64,000 nucleotides of DNA, taken from Sneathiella sedimenti (lineage in GTDB: Bacteria > Pseudomonadota > Alphaproteobacteria > Sneathiellales > Sneathiellaceae). The first letter of the stretch is position 1, and each line of letters begins with the position of its first letter. Where the stretch lies: NCBI RefSeq assembly GCF_017313765.1, contig NZ_JAFLNC010000002.1, positions 62,001-126,000 on the forward strand. The letters run 5' to 3'. Of this stretch, positions 43,986-52,492 are shown in pieces. The notes under the pieces were generated by a model. That model was not told the origin of the DNA. It ran no database searches and saw nothing but the letters and a program-made list of their open reading frames with translations. A program made the translations under genes and the position numbers.

Positions 43986-44071
43986 TCTTTCTATAAAATT
44001 AAGCGGTGTTAGAAAAGATCAATCTCGTCAATGCTACTATGCGCGACCTGCATAGCTATGCCAGTGATCCG

Positions 44072-44962
44072 CTAAAAAGAGTACTCATTGACTTTCTGAA
44101 TAAGAAAATCACGAAAAATGGTCACTCTCTTGGATTTGCGCAATTCTTCCGGATAAACGTAATAGGAATCAAATGTCGGACCCCCAAGTTCAGGCAGGAT
44201 ACGTATGACGTTGCTATGGCCGTGGACGATATAGTCGGGCAGGCTGGCGATGCCTAGGCCGCTTTGCACGGCAAGCAGCAACCCATAGACATTGTTGACC
44301 TTGAAAACCGGCTCCTTCGTCCGGCCGGCCTTGTTCAGTTCCTTCAGTAACCAGTTCACATTGGAGATATTGGAAGGCGCTTCATCACCGTAAGTAATCA
44401 GGTTGCTATCAAGAACATCTTCCACACTCGTGGGTGTGCCATGCTTCTTCAGGTAGTCCGGAGAGGCATAGACATGATGGTTGACGGTCATCAATTTACG
44501 CTGGATGAGATCCGGCTGGACGGGTGCTCGCAGCCGAATGGCAATGTCGGCTTCCCGCATGCCCAGATCGAGCTCACGATCGGCAAGGATCAGATTTACA
44601 GTAATTTCCGGATATAGCTCAATGAACTCCCGAACGCGCGGCGTCAGCCAGTTGGCTCCGAGACCGACCGTTGCGGTTACTCTCAATTCCCCCGAAGGCT
44701 TTTCGTGTGCATCCATCAACTGGGCTTCCGTCATCGCCAGTTTTGCAAAGACCTCATGAGCCGTCTGAAAAAGCAGTTCGCCCTGCTCAGTCAGGAGGAG
44801 GCCCCGGGCATGGCGATGGAAGAGGGCGACCTTGAGGCTTTCCTCCAGAGCGCTGACCTGGCGGCTGACGGCGGATTGGCTAAGATGCAGCGTATCGCCG
44901 GCGCGTGTAAAGCTGCCGGCTTCAGCGACCGCATGGAATATGCGTAATTTGTCCCAATCCAT
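44072..44962 (-). CDS. LysR-family regulator (VtlR/LsrB-like)
   Basis: A 296-aa LysR protein. The winged helix is MDWDKLRIFHAVAEAGSFTRAGDTLHLSQSAVSRQVSALE, and an effector domain with ATVGLGANWLTPRVREFIELYPE and DIAIRLRAPVQPDL follows. The neighbourhood lrp - trxB - LysR matches that of rhizobial lsrB, and the regulator resembles Brucella VtlR, known to activate the sRNA AbcR2. Unlike LsrB, for which redox-active Cys are reported, this protein contains no cysteine. It lies directly upstream, on the same strand, of the three small-RNA units. Confidence 0.85.
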   Translation of the reverse strand: MDWDKLRIFHAVAEAGSFTRAGDTLHLSQSAVSRQVSALEESLKVALFHRHARGLLLTEQGELLFQTAHEVFAKLAMTEAQLMDAHEKPSGELRVTATVGLGANWLTPRVREFIELYPEITVNLILADRELDLGMREADIAIRLRAPVQPDLIQRKLMTVNHHVYASPDYLKKHGTPTSVEDVLDSNLITYGDEAPSNISNVNWLLKELNKAGRTKEPVFKVNNVYGLLLAVQSGLGIASLPDYIVHGHSNVIRILPELGGPTFDSYYVYPEELRKSKRVTIFRDFLIQKVNEYSF

Positions 44963-45016
44963 ATTGCTGCTCGCAGCCGCATCACGGTCTATCCGTCAGA
45001 TGGCCTTGCGATCTCC

Positions 45017-45985
45017 CTATTCGGCGGCTTCCGCCGAGGCACTTTCATTCTCCGCAATAAATTTCTCCGCTTCCAGTGCCGCCATGCAGCCGGTACCTGC
45101 GGCGGTAACGGCTTGACGGTAAATTTTATCCTGGACGTCGCCACAGGCGAATATACCCGGAATATTTGTCGCGGTGGAATCGGGCGCGGTAATCAGATAA
45201 CCTTCGTCATCCATGTCGAGCTTGCCTTTAAACAGCTCCGTGTTCGGTGAATGGCCGATGGCGATAAAGACGCCATGAACGGAAAGATCCTGTGTCGCGC
45301 CCGTTTTGACATTGCGAAGCCGTGCACCGGTTACGCCAAAGGGATCTGCTTCGCCGAGAATCTCTTCGAGGACATGGTCCCAGATAATCTCGATCTTTGG
45401 GTTCTTCTTCAGCCGTTCAATCAGAATTTTTTCCGCGCGTAGTTCGTCTCTACGATGAACCAGGGTCACTTTATCGGCGTGATTGGTAAGGTAGATGGCT
45501 TCCTCCACAGCAGTGTTGCCACCGCCGATGACCAAGACTTCCTTGCCACGATAGAAAAAGCCGTCGCAGGTTGCACAGGCGGAAACGCCAAAGCCCATGT
45601 ATTTTTGCTCAGTCGGCAGGCCAAGCCATTTCGCAGCGGCACCGGTCGCTATAACAACAGACTGGGCAACATATTTGTTGCCTGAATCCGCGGTCGCAAC
45701 AAATGGGCGTCGGTTGACATCCAGATCGACAATGTAGTCGTTGAAAATACGCGTGCCGACGTTGCGGGCCTGTGCCTCCATCTGCTCCATCAGCCACGGA
45801 CCCTGTATGGCGTCCGCAAATCCCGGATAGTTTTCCACATCTGTGGTGATCGTCAGCTGGCCACCCGGCTGTAATCCATGGACAAGAATCGGGTCAAGGG
45901 ACGCACGCGCCGCGTATATCGCTGCTGTATCCCCGGCAGGGCCGGAGCCGATGATAAGAACTTCCGTGTGGTGAATTTCCGCCAT
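45017..45985 (-). CDS. trxB: Thioredoxin reductase
   Basis: TrxB passes electrons from NADPH through FAD to thioredoxin. The 322-aa protein has the FAD motif IIGSGPAGDTAAIYAA, the redox pair CATC (C137 and C140) in SACATCDGFFYRG, the NADPH motif VIGGGNTAVEEAIYL, and the C-terminal GIFACGDVQDKIYRQAVTAAGTG. It is followed 54 bp later by the LysR gene on the same strand, and the two are probably cotranscribed. The pairing with the LysR and nearby lrp genes is conserved in rhizobia. Confidence 0.96.
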   Translation of the reverse strand: MAEIHHTEVLIIGSGPAGDTAAIYAARASLDPILVHGLQPGGQLTITTDVENYPGFADAIQGPWLMEQMEAQARNVGTRIFNDYIVDLDVNRRPFVATADSGNKYVAQSVVIATGAAAKWLGLPTEQKYMGFGVSACATCDGFFYRGKEVLVIGGGNTAVEEAIYLTNHADKVTLVHRRDELRAEKILIERLKKNPKIEIIWDHVLEEILGEADPFGVTGARLRNVKTGATQDLSVHGVFIAIGHSPNTELFKGKLDMDDEGYLITAPDSTATNIPGIFACGDVQDKIYRQAVTAAGTGCMAALEAEKFIAENESASAEAAE

Positions 45986-46103
45986 GTCGAACTCCGGGAT
46001 AGATTCGCTCTCGTATCTAAGGTACAGGGTTATTTATATCCTGCGGAGAGGCCATGCAAGGGCCAGTAATAACTTTGGCCATTATGTCGCGGATTTTTGC
46101 CGT

Positions 46104-47126
46104 TTACCGTTGCGAAAAGTGCAGTTTCAGAAATTTCTCGACATTCCGGGCAATTTTCTGTGTCTCAAGGAGCGGAGGGTAGTTCCATTGTTCCAGCTTT
46201 CCGGTAAAGGGGCGGGTATATCCCTTCTCTCGCATGCTCTGATGAAAATGGTTGAACTTGGAATTGCCGCCCGGCAGATCGAAAATATGAACGGGTTTTC
46301 CCATAGAGCAGGCCTCGCAGACCATATTGACGGAATCACCCGTCACAATCAGTGCATCCGCGAGCGCGAGATAGCCAAAATACGGATTTTCACCTTCTCC
46401 GGTCCATAATTGATGCGGTACTCCCTCAAGCGCCGATTTAAGGATCGCTTCATTGTCAGTGCCAGTTCTCCGTGATGTGGTGACAAGAAAGCTGCAGCCG
46501 GTATCCCGATGCAATGCAGCCAGCTTATTGGCGAGATCGCGCATGACGTCTTCCGTCATATCGTAACAACGATTGCTCCCGCCGACGAGGACCGTGACAC
46601 GCGGCTTGGCAAGATGCGCAACCTGATCTTCGAATTTCTCTCCTGCTTCATGCAGTTTTTCACGAGTGATCCGTCCAAGTGCGCCGAGACAGACAAGAAC
46701 GTTCTCCCCCCGCAGCTTGTCATGTTCCGGCACGATCACCAGATCGAAATTCCCGGCATCGCAATTGGGTGTCTGGATATGAATGGTGAATGTTTTATCG
46801 CCACTTGCCTTTTTTATCGCCAAACTTAACGGGATCGACTGCCGCCCGCAGGTAATCAGAATATCCGGCCAGGGGGGCGTCAATAAATCTCCGCCCTTGT
46901 CGAGAGTTTTGAGAGGATTGATCCAAAGATATGGCGGTAACCAGCGCCAGGGCTTCGTGGTCTTGATTCTTTTGACTTTAAAATCAAGGCCTAAGGCTTC
47001 GGCAAGGCCGATGCACTGGATTTCCATGCCCGCGCTGCCGTCGGTGACAACCCAGCAGGAGGCGTGTCTTATTTTGTTGTCCGCGCTCATTTTGTTGGCA
47101 TAGGCCCTGTGTCCGGCATGGGTCAA
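46104..47126 (-). CDS. ELM1-family protein (DUF1022), unknown function
   Basis: A 340-aa protein of the family whose plant member ELM1 recruits the mitochondrial fission dynamin; bacterial roles are unknown. It shows WVVTDGSAGMEIQCIGLAEALG at the N-terminus, PDILITCGRQSIPLSLAIKK, and a glycosyltransferase-like C-terminal block ADALIVTGDSVNMVCEACSMGKPVHIFDLPGG. This makes a GT-B-like nucleotide-sugar fold plausible. The start may be 47126 or the ATG 12 codons later. It sits between trxB and lrp and is divergent from lrp. Confidence 0.85.
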   Translation of the reverse strand: MTHAGHRAYANKMSADNKIRHASCWVVTDGSAGMEIQCIGLAEALGLDFKVKRIKTTKPWRWLPPYLWINPLKTLDKGGDLLTPPWPDILITCGRQSIPLSLAIKKASGDKTFTIHIQTPNCDAGNFDLVIVPEHDKLRGENVLVCLGALGRITREKLHEAGEKFEDQVAHLAKPRVTVLVGGSNRCYDMTEDVMRDLANKLAALHRDTGCSFLVTTSRRTGTDNEAILKSALEGVPHQLWTGEGENPYFGYLALADALIVTGDSVNMVCEACSMGKPVHIFDLPGGNSKFNHFHQSMREKGYTRPFTGKLEQWNYPPLLETQKIARNVEKFLKLHFSQR

Positions 47127-47216
47127 GTGTTTTGGTGCGGCGTTGGGTAATTTTCTTACTCTTTTGGCACGGTCCCTGCTTCTATCGCTTGGCGTCGCGC
47201 ATTCTTTGTAATAATA

Positions 47217-47226
47217 TTGCGCGCAA
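47217..47226. promoter_or_regulatory. Palindrome in the lrp promoter
   Basis: TTGCGCGCAA is a perfect 10-bp palindrome 19 bp before the lrp ATG, immediately after TAATAT, a candidate -10. Lrp/AsnC regulators commonly repress themselves, so it may be an autoregulatory operator. Evidence is by eye only. Confidence 0.3.
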
Positions 47227-47245
47227 CAGATAGTCGGAGGACATA

Positions 47246-47749
47246 ATGCAACGCGTAAAGCTGGACGAAATCGATCGCCGTATTCTGCATGATTTGCAGG
47301 AAGATGGACGTATCACCAATGTAGAACTGGCGAAAAATGCCGGCATTTCCGCGCCTCCCTGCCTCAGGCGGGTACGGGCACTTGAAGAAGCCGGATATAT
47401 TGAAGGCTATCATGCGCAACTGAACGCGGAGCATCTCGGTTTCGGGGTCACGGTATTTGCGCTTGTCGGGTTACAAAGCCAGGCGGAAACCGATCTTTCC
47501 GCTTTTGAGGGGCTGGTCAAGACATGGCCTCTGGTTCGGGAATGCTTCATGCTGGCCGGCGAAAATGATTTTATTCTGAAAGTCGTTGCGAAGGACTGGG
47601 ATACCTACCAGCATTTTCTGACCCATGATCTGACAGCGGCACCTAATGTAGAGCATGTGAAGACGTCGCTCGGTATTCGGGTGTCGAAATTCCTTCCCGG
47701 AGTACCGGTAGAACTCGGTGATGACCGGAACGCGGCTGGCGGCGCCTAA
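47246..47749 (+). CDS. Lrp/AsnC-family transcriptional regulator
   Basis: A 167-aa feast/famine regulator. The N-terminal HTH is LDEIDRRILHDLQEDGRITNVELAKNAGISAPPCLRRVRALEEAGYI, followed by the RAM ligand domain (RECFMLAGENDFILKVVAKD). The alphaproteobacterial subtype with SAPPCLRRV in the recognition helix often lies by trxB. The inducing amino acid is unknown. It has GTCGGAGGAC ahead of its ATG and a palindrome in its promoter. Confidence 0.91.
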   Translation: MQRVKLDEIDRRILHDLQEDGRITNVELAKNAGISAPPCLRRVRALEEAGYIEGYHAQLNAEHLGFGVTVFALVGLQSQAETDLSAFEGLVKTWPLVRECFMLAGENDFILKVVAKDWDTYQHFLTHDLTAAPNVEHVKTSLGIRVSKFLPGVPVELGDDRNAAGGA

Positions 47750-47796
47750 ACGACAATCTGGTACATACAGCTTTAGAAAAAGATTGGGAGACTCTT

Positions 47797-49422
47797 TTGA
47801 CTAATAATCCATATCAGGCTGATCTCGATAGCAATCCGGCAAATTACGAACCGCTCACACCCTTGACGTTTTTGGCCCGGTCCGCGGAAGTGTATCCCGA
47901 AAAGACGGCAATCATTCATGGTGACCTCTCCTACAGCTACAGGGAATTTTATGCCCGTGCGCGCCAACTTGCGAGTGCACTTACAAAGCGGGGAATCGGG
48001 GAGGGGGACACGGTGTCGATGATGGCGCCGAATATCCCGTCGGTTCTAGAGGCACATTATGGCGTGCCCATGACGGGCGCCGTCCTCAATACGCTGAATA
48101 CGCGTCTTGATGCGCAGTCGCTTGCGTTTATCCTGGATCATGCAGAGTGCAAACTGCTTTTGACGGATCGGGAGTATTCCTCCCTGATCAAGGAGGCTTT
48201 GTCGCTAACCAAGGTTAAGCCCATTGTAATTGATATTGACGATTCTCTCGCCGAGGGCGGTGAGTTGATTGGGGATATGGAATATGAGACTTTCCTTGCG
48301 ACAGGAGATTCGGAATTCGACTGGCAGGAACCGGTGGATGAATGGCAGGCGATTTCACTGAATTATACCTCCGGGACCACCGGCGATCCCAAGGGAGTAG
48401 TCTATCATCATCGCGGCGCTTATCTCTCGGCGATGGGGAATGCAGTTTCCTGGAGCTTGCCGAAGCATCCGGTATATCTCTGGACCCTTCCGATGTTCCA
48501 TTGCAACGGCTGGTGCTTCCCCTGGACATTGACGGCGGTTGGCGGCACCCATGTTTGTCTTCGAAAGATTGAGGCAAGCGCCATCTACAATGAGATGCAG
48601 CGATGCCAGGTCGATCATATGTGCGGTGCGCCGATCATTCTATCGATGCTGATTAATGCGTCGGATGAAGACAAGGCCAAGGCACCCTCCGGCGTGAAGT
48701 TCATGGTCGCCGCTGCGCCACCACCGGCGACAGTTCTTGCCGAAATGGACAGCATGGGATTCGATGTCACCCATGTGTACGGCCTGACGGAAACCTATGG
48801 CCCGTCTGTTCTCTGCGACTGGAACTCGGACTGGAACACGAAACCCGTGGAGGATCGGGCTGCGCTCAAGGCGCGCCAGGGCGTCCGCTATCATGCGCTG
48901 GCCGGTCTTGAAGTGATGGACCCCGAAACAATGACGCCGGTGCCACGCGATGGAGCCACTATGGGCGAGGTGATGCTGCGCGGTAATCTGATCATGAAGG
49001 GTTACCTAAAGAACCCCAAGACCACTCAGGCGTCCTTTAAAGACGGCTGGTTTCATTCCGGGGATCTTGGAGTCATTCATGAAGACGGGTATCTGGAGCT
49101 CCGGGACCGCTCCAAGGACATTATAATCTCAGGCGGCGAGAATATATCCACCATTGAAGTCGAAGGCGTGCTTTACAAGCATCCGGCTGTTCTGGAAGCA
49201 GCGGTGGTCGCGCGCCCTGATGAGAAATGGGGAGAAACGCCCTGTGCCTTTGTAACCTTGCGCAAGGGGAAAACCGTTTCTGAGAAGGAAATCATCCAGT
49301 TCTGCCGTGAGAATATGGCCCACTTCAAATGCCCGAAAACGGTCGTGTTTGAGGAACTGCCAAAAACATCCACCGGGAAAGTGCAGAAATTTGTTCTGCG
49401 TGAAAGGGCGAGGAATATCTAA
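47797..49422 (+). CDS. Acyl-CoA synthetase (AMP-binding, DmdB/FadD-like)
   Basis: A 541-aa ANL-superfamily ligase that activates a carboxylic acid as acyl-AMP and then acyl-CoA. Motifs include the P-loop YTSGTTGDPKGVVYHHRG, TLPMFHCNGWCFPW, VYGLTETYGP, the hinge GYLELRDRSKDIIISGGENIS and the C-terminal catalytic Lys in KTSTGKVQKFVLRE. The HCNGW form is shared with medium-chain and methylmercaptopropionate-CoA ligases, so DmdB activity is possible but not proven. Translation starts at TTG 47797 after TTGGGAGA. Confidence 0.9.
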   Translation: MTNNPYQADLDSNPANYEPLTPLTFLARSAEVYPEKTAIIHGDLSYSYREFYARARQLASALTKRGIGEGDTVSMMAPNIPSVLEAHYGVPMTGAVLNTLNTRLDAQSLAFILDHAECKLLLTDREYSSLIKEALSLTKVKPIVIDIDDSLAEGGELIGDMEYETFLATGDSEFDWQEPVDEWQAISLNYTSGTTGDPKGVVYHHRGAYLSAMGNAVSWSLPKHPVYLWTLPMFHCNGWCFPWTLTAVGGTHVCLRKIEASAIYNEMQRCQVDHMCGAPIILSMLINASDEDKAKAPSGVKFMVAAAPPPATVLAEMDSMGFDVTHVYGLTETYGPSVLCDWNSDWNTKPVEDRAALKARQGVRYHALAGLEVMDPETMTPVPRDGATMGEVMLRGNLIMKGYLKNPKTTQASFKDGWFHSGDLGVIHEDGYLELRDRSKDIIISGGENISTIEVEGVLYKHPAVLEAAVVARPDEKWGETPCAFVTLRKGKTVSEKEIIQFCRENMAHFKCPKTVVFEELPKTSTGKVQKFVLRERARNI

Positions 49423-49510
49423 TCCATTTTTGCGATTAAACTCGGTTATCAAAATTTTAACCAAGAATAGGTCATATTGATCGCCAGATCCTGGTTTGGA
49501 GGGCATTAGT

Positions 49511-49783
49511 GTGACCCATTATTTGGTAACAGAAGAAAATCCTGAGGGTAAAAAACTCGAGGAAGTACTTTCAATGATCCGAAAGGATATCCTGGAGCGT
49601 TGTGGCTTGATCACAGATGATCAACGCGCCGAGGCAAAGGCGGTATTGAATAACAATATGCGGATCCTGAACCTACTGACGGATGCGGTATTGCTGGCAG
49701 AAGACAGCACTAACATACTTGATAAGGCATTTGGGCCAAGCCAGGCGTCAAAGGGCGGGCCGCCACGCATCGGACACCTGTAA
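49511..49783 (+). CDS. Small hypothetical protein
   Basis: A 90-aa mostly helical acidic protein (EGKKLEEVLSMIRKDILERCGLI; VLNNNMRILNLLTDAVLLAEDSTNILDKAF) with a Pro/Gly tail. I recognise no family. The GTG at 49511 is used because GGAGGG lies 8 nt upstream; an in-frame TTG at 49496 overlaps that site. It is followed by its own strong terminator, so it is a single-gene transcript or ends the acyl-CoA synthetase unit. Confidence 0.6.
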   Translation: MTHYLVTEENPEGKKLEEVLSMIRKDILERCGLITDDQRAEAKAVLNNNMRILNLLTDAVLLAEDSTNILDKAFGPSQASKGGPPRIGHL

Positions 49784-49811
49784 GAACATTGAAATTACAT
49801 CAGAATTAGTT

Positions 49812-49848
49812 GAGGGGGCTGCCATATCTGGCGCCCCCTCTATTTTTT
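49812..49848 (+). terminator. Rho-independent terminator after the small hypothetical gene
   Basis: The stem GAGGGGGC-T-GCCA with TGGC-GCCCCCTC (one bulged T, 4-nt loop) spans 49812-49840 and is followed by TATTTTTT. It lies 28 bp downstream of the stop. Confidence 0.88.
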
Positions 49849-49956
49849 GCCTCAACCTGTCAGACTTGCTTCTGATGTGGCGAATTAAAACTCTGAAATC
49901 GTAAAAGAGTCAAGAGTCTATGTTACAATTTTATAAAACACGGTTGGGGCATTCGC

Positions 49957-50075
49957 CAAAAAAAGAGCCGCCCTTTGAAAGGCGGCCCAAGTCAACAGGG
50001 AGGCGTCATAAAGACTGGAAAAGGGATCCCAGCCTTACGCAGCCCAAGACGGGCTACAGCTACCAACTTAACCAT
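49957..50075 (-). ncRNA. Cuckoo/AbcR-like small RNA unit D (solitary)
   Basis: On the minus strand a hairpin AGCCC-GTCTT-GGGCT (about 50039-50053) is followed by an 8-bp stem, AAGGCTGG with CCAGTCTT (one G-U), whose loop carries GATCCC. Then come the box GCCTCCCTGTTGACTTG and a terminator, GCCGCC with GGCGGC (49967-49986), and a seven-T run. The order of parts and the CCTCCCTGTTGACTT box match the units at 43.3-44.0 kb, but the sequence is more diverged (the box lacks two bases). It lies downstream of the DUF1192 gene on the same strand. Confidence 0.62.
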
Positions 50076-50177
50076 CATTTCTTAAATTACAATTAACGAA
50101 TATATGATTTTAGGCATTTTATCCCAAAATACTCAATGATTCGCCTTTTAAGAGAATCGGGTGGCGCGTTATAACCC

Positions 50178-50360
50178 CTAGGTTTTGAAAAATCCCGCTG
50201 CGGCGTTCTGGGCGGCCTCTTTTTTGGCGATAATTTCTTTTGTTTTCTCAATTTCTTCATTTAGCGCAGCAATATATTCATGAAGATCTGCGATCGACAT
50301 ACTGTCGAAATTTACCGGATTTTTCCCAAGTGCGGGTTTGTCATCATCATCACTTGTCAT
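50178..50360 (-). CDS. DUF1192 family small protein
   Basis: A 60-aa protein with the DUF1192 core SMSIADLHEYIAALNEEIEKTKEIIAKKEAAQNAA, a short amphipathic coiled coil that ends in a Phe-Lys tail. The family is confined mainly to alphaproteobacteria and has no known function. The ATG at 50358-50360 is preferred because the GAGGA site is 8 nt away; another ATG (50366) is too close to it. It is divergent from the quinone oxidoreductase gene. Confidence 0.85.
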   Translation of the reverse strand: MTSDDDDKPALGKNPVNFDSMSIADLHEYIAALNEEIEKTKEIIAKKEAAQNAAAGFFKT

Positions 50361-50468
50361 CGTCATATTCCTCAATATGCTAGGCAACCATTTCGACAAG
50401 AATAATGAATCGTATCGTGACTGTCTGCGACTTTGCGCGGAACCGCCCTAAAAATACTGGAGAGTAAA

Positions 50469-51467
50469 ATGACAAACATACCCGAGACTATGACAGCCAT
50501 CGAAATCAAGGAGTTTGGTGGGCCGGAAGGGCTGGTGCCAGCAAGCCGCCCGGTTCCCAAGCCGGGTCATGATGAAATACTGATCAAGGTTGCCGCCGCG
50601 GGTGTGAATCGGCCGGACGTCCTTCAGCGTAAGGGAGGTTACGCGCCGCCTCCTGGTGCGTCAGATATTCCGGGTCTTGAAGTCTCCGGAACCGTCGCCG
50701 CGCTGGGCGCTGGGGTTACGAGATATAAAGTGGGCGATCAACTTTGTGCCCTCGTCGCGGGCGGCGGCTATGCGGAATACTGTGTCGCCCCGGAAGCGCA
50801 ATGCCTGGATATCCCGCAAGGGTTTGATTTGGTGCAGGCCGCCGCGATTCCGGAAACCTTCTTCACTGTCTGGACGAATGTCTTCGACCGCGGCCGGCTG
50901 ACCGGCGGAGAGACTTTTCTGGTGCATGGCGGGGCAAGCGGTATCGGTACAACGGCGATTCAGCTCGCCAAAGCTTTCGGCGCACGCGTATTCACCACAG
51001 CATCAACAGATGAAAAATGCCGTGCCGTGGAGAAGCTTGGCGCTGAACGCGGAATCAACTATAAAACCGAGGATTTCGTCTCGGTCGTTAAAGACCTCAC
51101 TGACGGTAAGGGCGTTGATCTGGTCCTCGACATGGTGGGCGGAGATTATATCCAGCGCAACATTTCGGCGCTCGCGGTGGAAGGACGCCTTGTTTATATC
51201 GCCTTCCTCGGAGGCGCGGAGGTCAAGGTGAATTTCGCACCGATGATGTTGAAGCGGCTCACCATTACCGGGTCAACCCTGCGCCCGCAGTCCGTTCAGG
51301 CAAAAGCGGATATCGGCGAGCGGCTGAAGGCGAAAGTATGGCCACTGTTGTCTTCAGGTGCTGTTAAACCGGTAATGGACAGCACTTTTCCGTTGGCGGA
51401 TGCGGCTGCGGCCCACCATCGCATCGACGACTCGTCCCATATCGGGAAAATCGTTTTGAAGGTTTAG
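50469..51467 (+). CDS. NAD(P)H-quinone oxidoreductase (zinc-free MDR, PIG3-like)
   Basis: A 332-aa medium-chain dehydrogenase/reductase of the quinone oxidoreductase branch. GVNRPDVLQRKGGYAPPPGASDIPGLEVSGTV gives the substrate domain without zinc ligands, and the Rossmann motif is VHGGASGIGTTAIQLAKAFGARV. It closely follows the TP53I3/PIG3-like pattern. It likely reduces quinones or enones with NADPH. The ATG at 50469 is used (TGGAGAG upstream); 12 codons upstream in frame do not fit. It is divergent from the DUF1192 gene. Confidence 0.91.
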   Translation: MTNIPETMTAIEIKEFGGPEGLVPASRPVPKPGHDEILIKVAAAGVNRPDVLQRKGGYAPPPGASDIPGLEVSGTVAALGAGVTRYKVGDQLCALVAGGGYAEYCVAPEAQCLDIPQGFDLVQAAAIPETFFTVWTNVFDRGRLTGGETFLVHGGASGIGTTAIQLAKAFGARVFTTASTDEKCRAVEKLGAERGINYKTEDFVSVVKDLTDGKGVDLVLDMVGGDYIQRNISALAVEGRLVYIAFLGGAEVKVNFAPMMLKRLTITGSTLRPQSVQAKADIGERLKAKVWPLLSSGAVKPVMDSTFPLADAAAAHHRIDDSSHIGKIVLKV

Positions 51468-51557
51468 GTGTAGACTTTGGGGCCGTTTTTCGCCATATAC
51501 ATACAAGAAATACATATAGGTTCGAATATTCAGTAATCGGACCGAAAAGGAGACTAT

Positions 51558-52328
51558 ATGGTAACGCCATTATTGCCAAAGGCGACGGCTGTTTGGCTCA
51601 TTGACAATACATCTTTGTCATTTGGACAAATCGCGGATTTTTGCGGCCTGCATTCACTGGAAGTTCAGGGAATAGCTGATGGCGAGGTTGCTGTGGGTAT
51701 CGTCGGGCTTGACCCGGTTGCCAACGGGCAGCTCACGCAGGAAGAGATCGATCGATGCCAAGGGGATCCGGCAGCGCGTCTTGAAATAAGCAAGCCTACA
51801 GGCGACGTCCCGCAGCCCCGCAGACGGGGAGGGCGCTATACGCCCGTTTCCCGTCGTGGTGATCGTCCGGATGCGATTTCCTGGCTGATCAAGTTCCATC
51901 CGGAGCTTACCGATGCACAGATTTCGAAGCTGGTTGGAACAACGAAGACGACAATTAACGCCGTGCGTGACCGGAGTCACTGGAATTCCCAGAACATCCG
52001 CCCCCGGGATCCCGTCAGCCTCGGTATCTGCACGCAGCTTGAACTGGATGAGGCTGTTAAAAAGTCCGCTCATCGCCGCACAGATGAAGACCGTGGTAAA
52101 TTGATGGAAGAGGTTGCGGCGGCTGTTGCTGCAGAGGCGGCGGCTGTTCCGCTTACGCCATATGAGTTGAAGAAACAGCAGGTCCAGAAAGAAGAAGCCT
52201 ATGATCCGCGTGCGGAAGCTGAGGCCGTATTCGGTAAATCTACTGCCAAGAAAAAGGAAGATGACGACAATAGGGCAGATACGGCAAGGAAACTTGACGA
52301 TCTGTTTAAATCGTCCTCAGACGACTGA
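51558..52328 (+). CDS. trcR: Cell cycle transcriptional regulator TrcR (DUF1013)
   Basis: A 256-aa alphaproteobacterial protein. The N-terminus LLPKATAVWLIDNTSLSFGQIADFCGLHSLEVQGIADGEV and the central HTH-like LIKFHPELTDAQISKLVGTTKTTINAVRDRSHWN are the DUF1013 hallmarks. An Ala/Glu/Lys-rich C-terminal half follows. In Caulobacter the homologue is described as an RNA-polymerase-associated cell cycle regulator. It is a single gene closed by a terminator, with AAAAGGAG before the ATG. Confidence 0.93.
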   Translation: MVTPLLPKATAVWLIDNTSLSFGQIADFCGLHSLEVQGIADGEVAVGIVGLDPVANGQLTQEEIDRCQGDPAARLEISKPTGDVPQPRRRGGRYTPVSRRGDRPDAISWLIKFHPELTDAQISKLVGTTKTTINAVRDRSHWNSQNIRPRDPVSLGICTQLELDEAVKKSAHRRTDEDRGKLMEEVAAAVAAEAAAVPLTPYELKKQQVQKEEAYDPRAEAEAVFGKSTAKKKEDDDNRADTARKLDDLFKSSSDD

Positions 52329-52349
52329 TTAACAACCAGTGATAAAGAT

Positions 52350-52383
52350 AGCCCGCGGAAATTATATTTCTCGCGGGCTTTTT
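52350..52383 (+). terminator. Rho-independent terminator after trcR
   Basis: The 8-bp stem AGCCCGCG (52350-52357) with CGCGGGCT (52372-52379) has a 14-nt AT-rich loop and is followed by a T-run. It lies 22 bp after the trcR stop. Confidence 0.85.
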
Positions 52384-52492
52384 GATGTCGCCTTTACCAG
52401 ATGCGGCGCTTTGTCTCGCTTGTAGCTATTGACATCCTGACCTCACAGTTGTTTTTCTAGACTCAAATAATACAAATTCCGGGAGGCATTCA

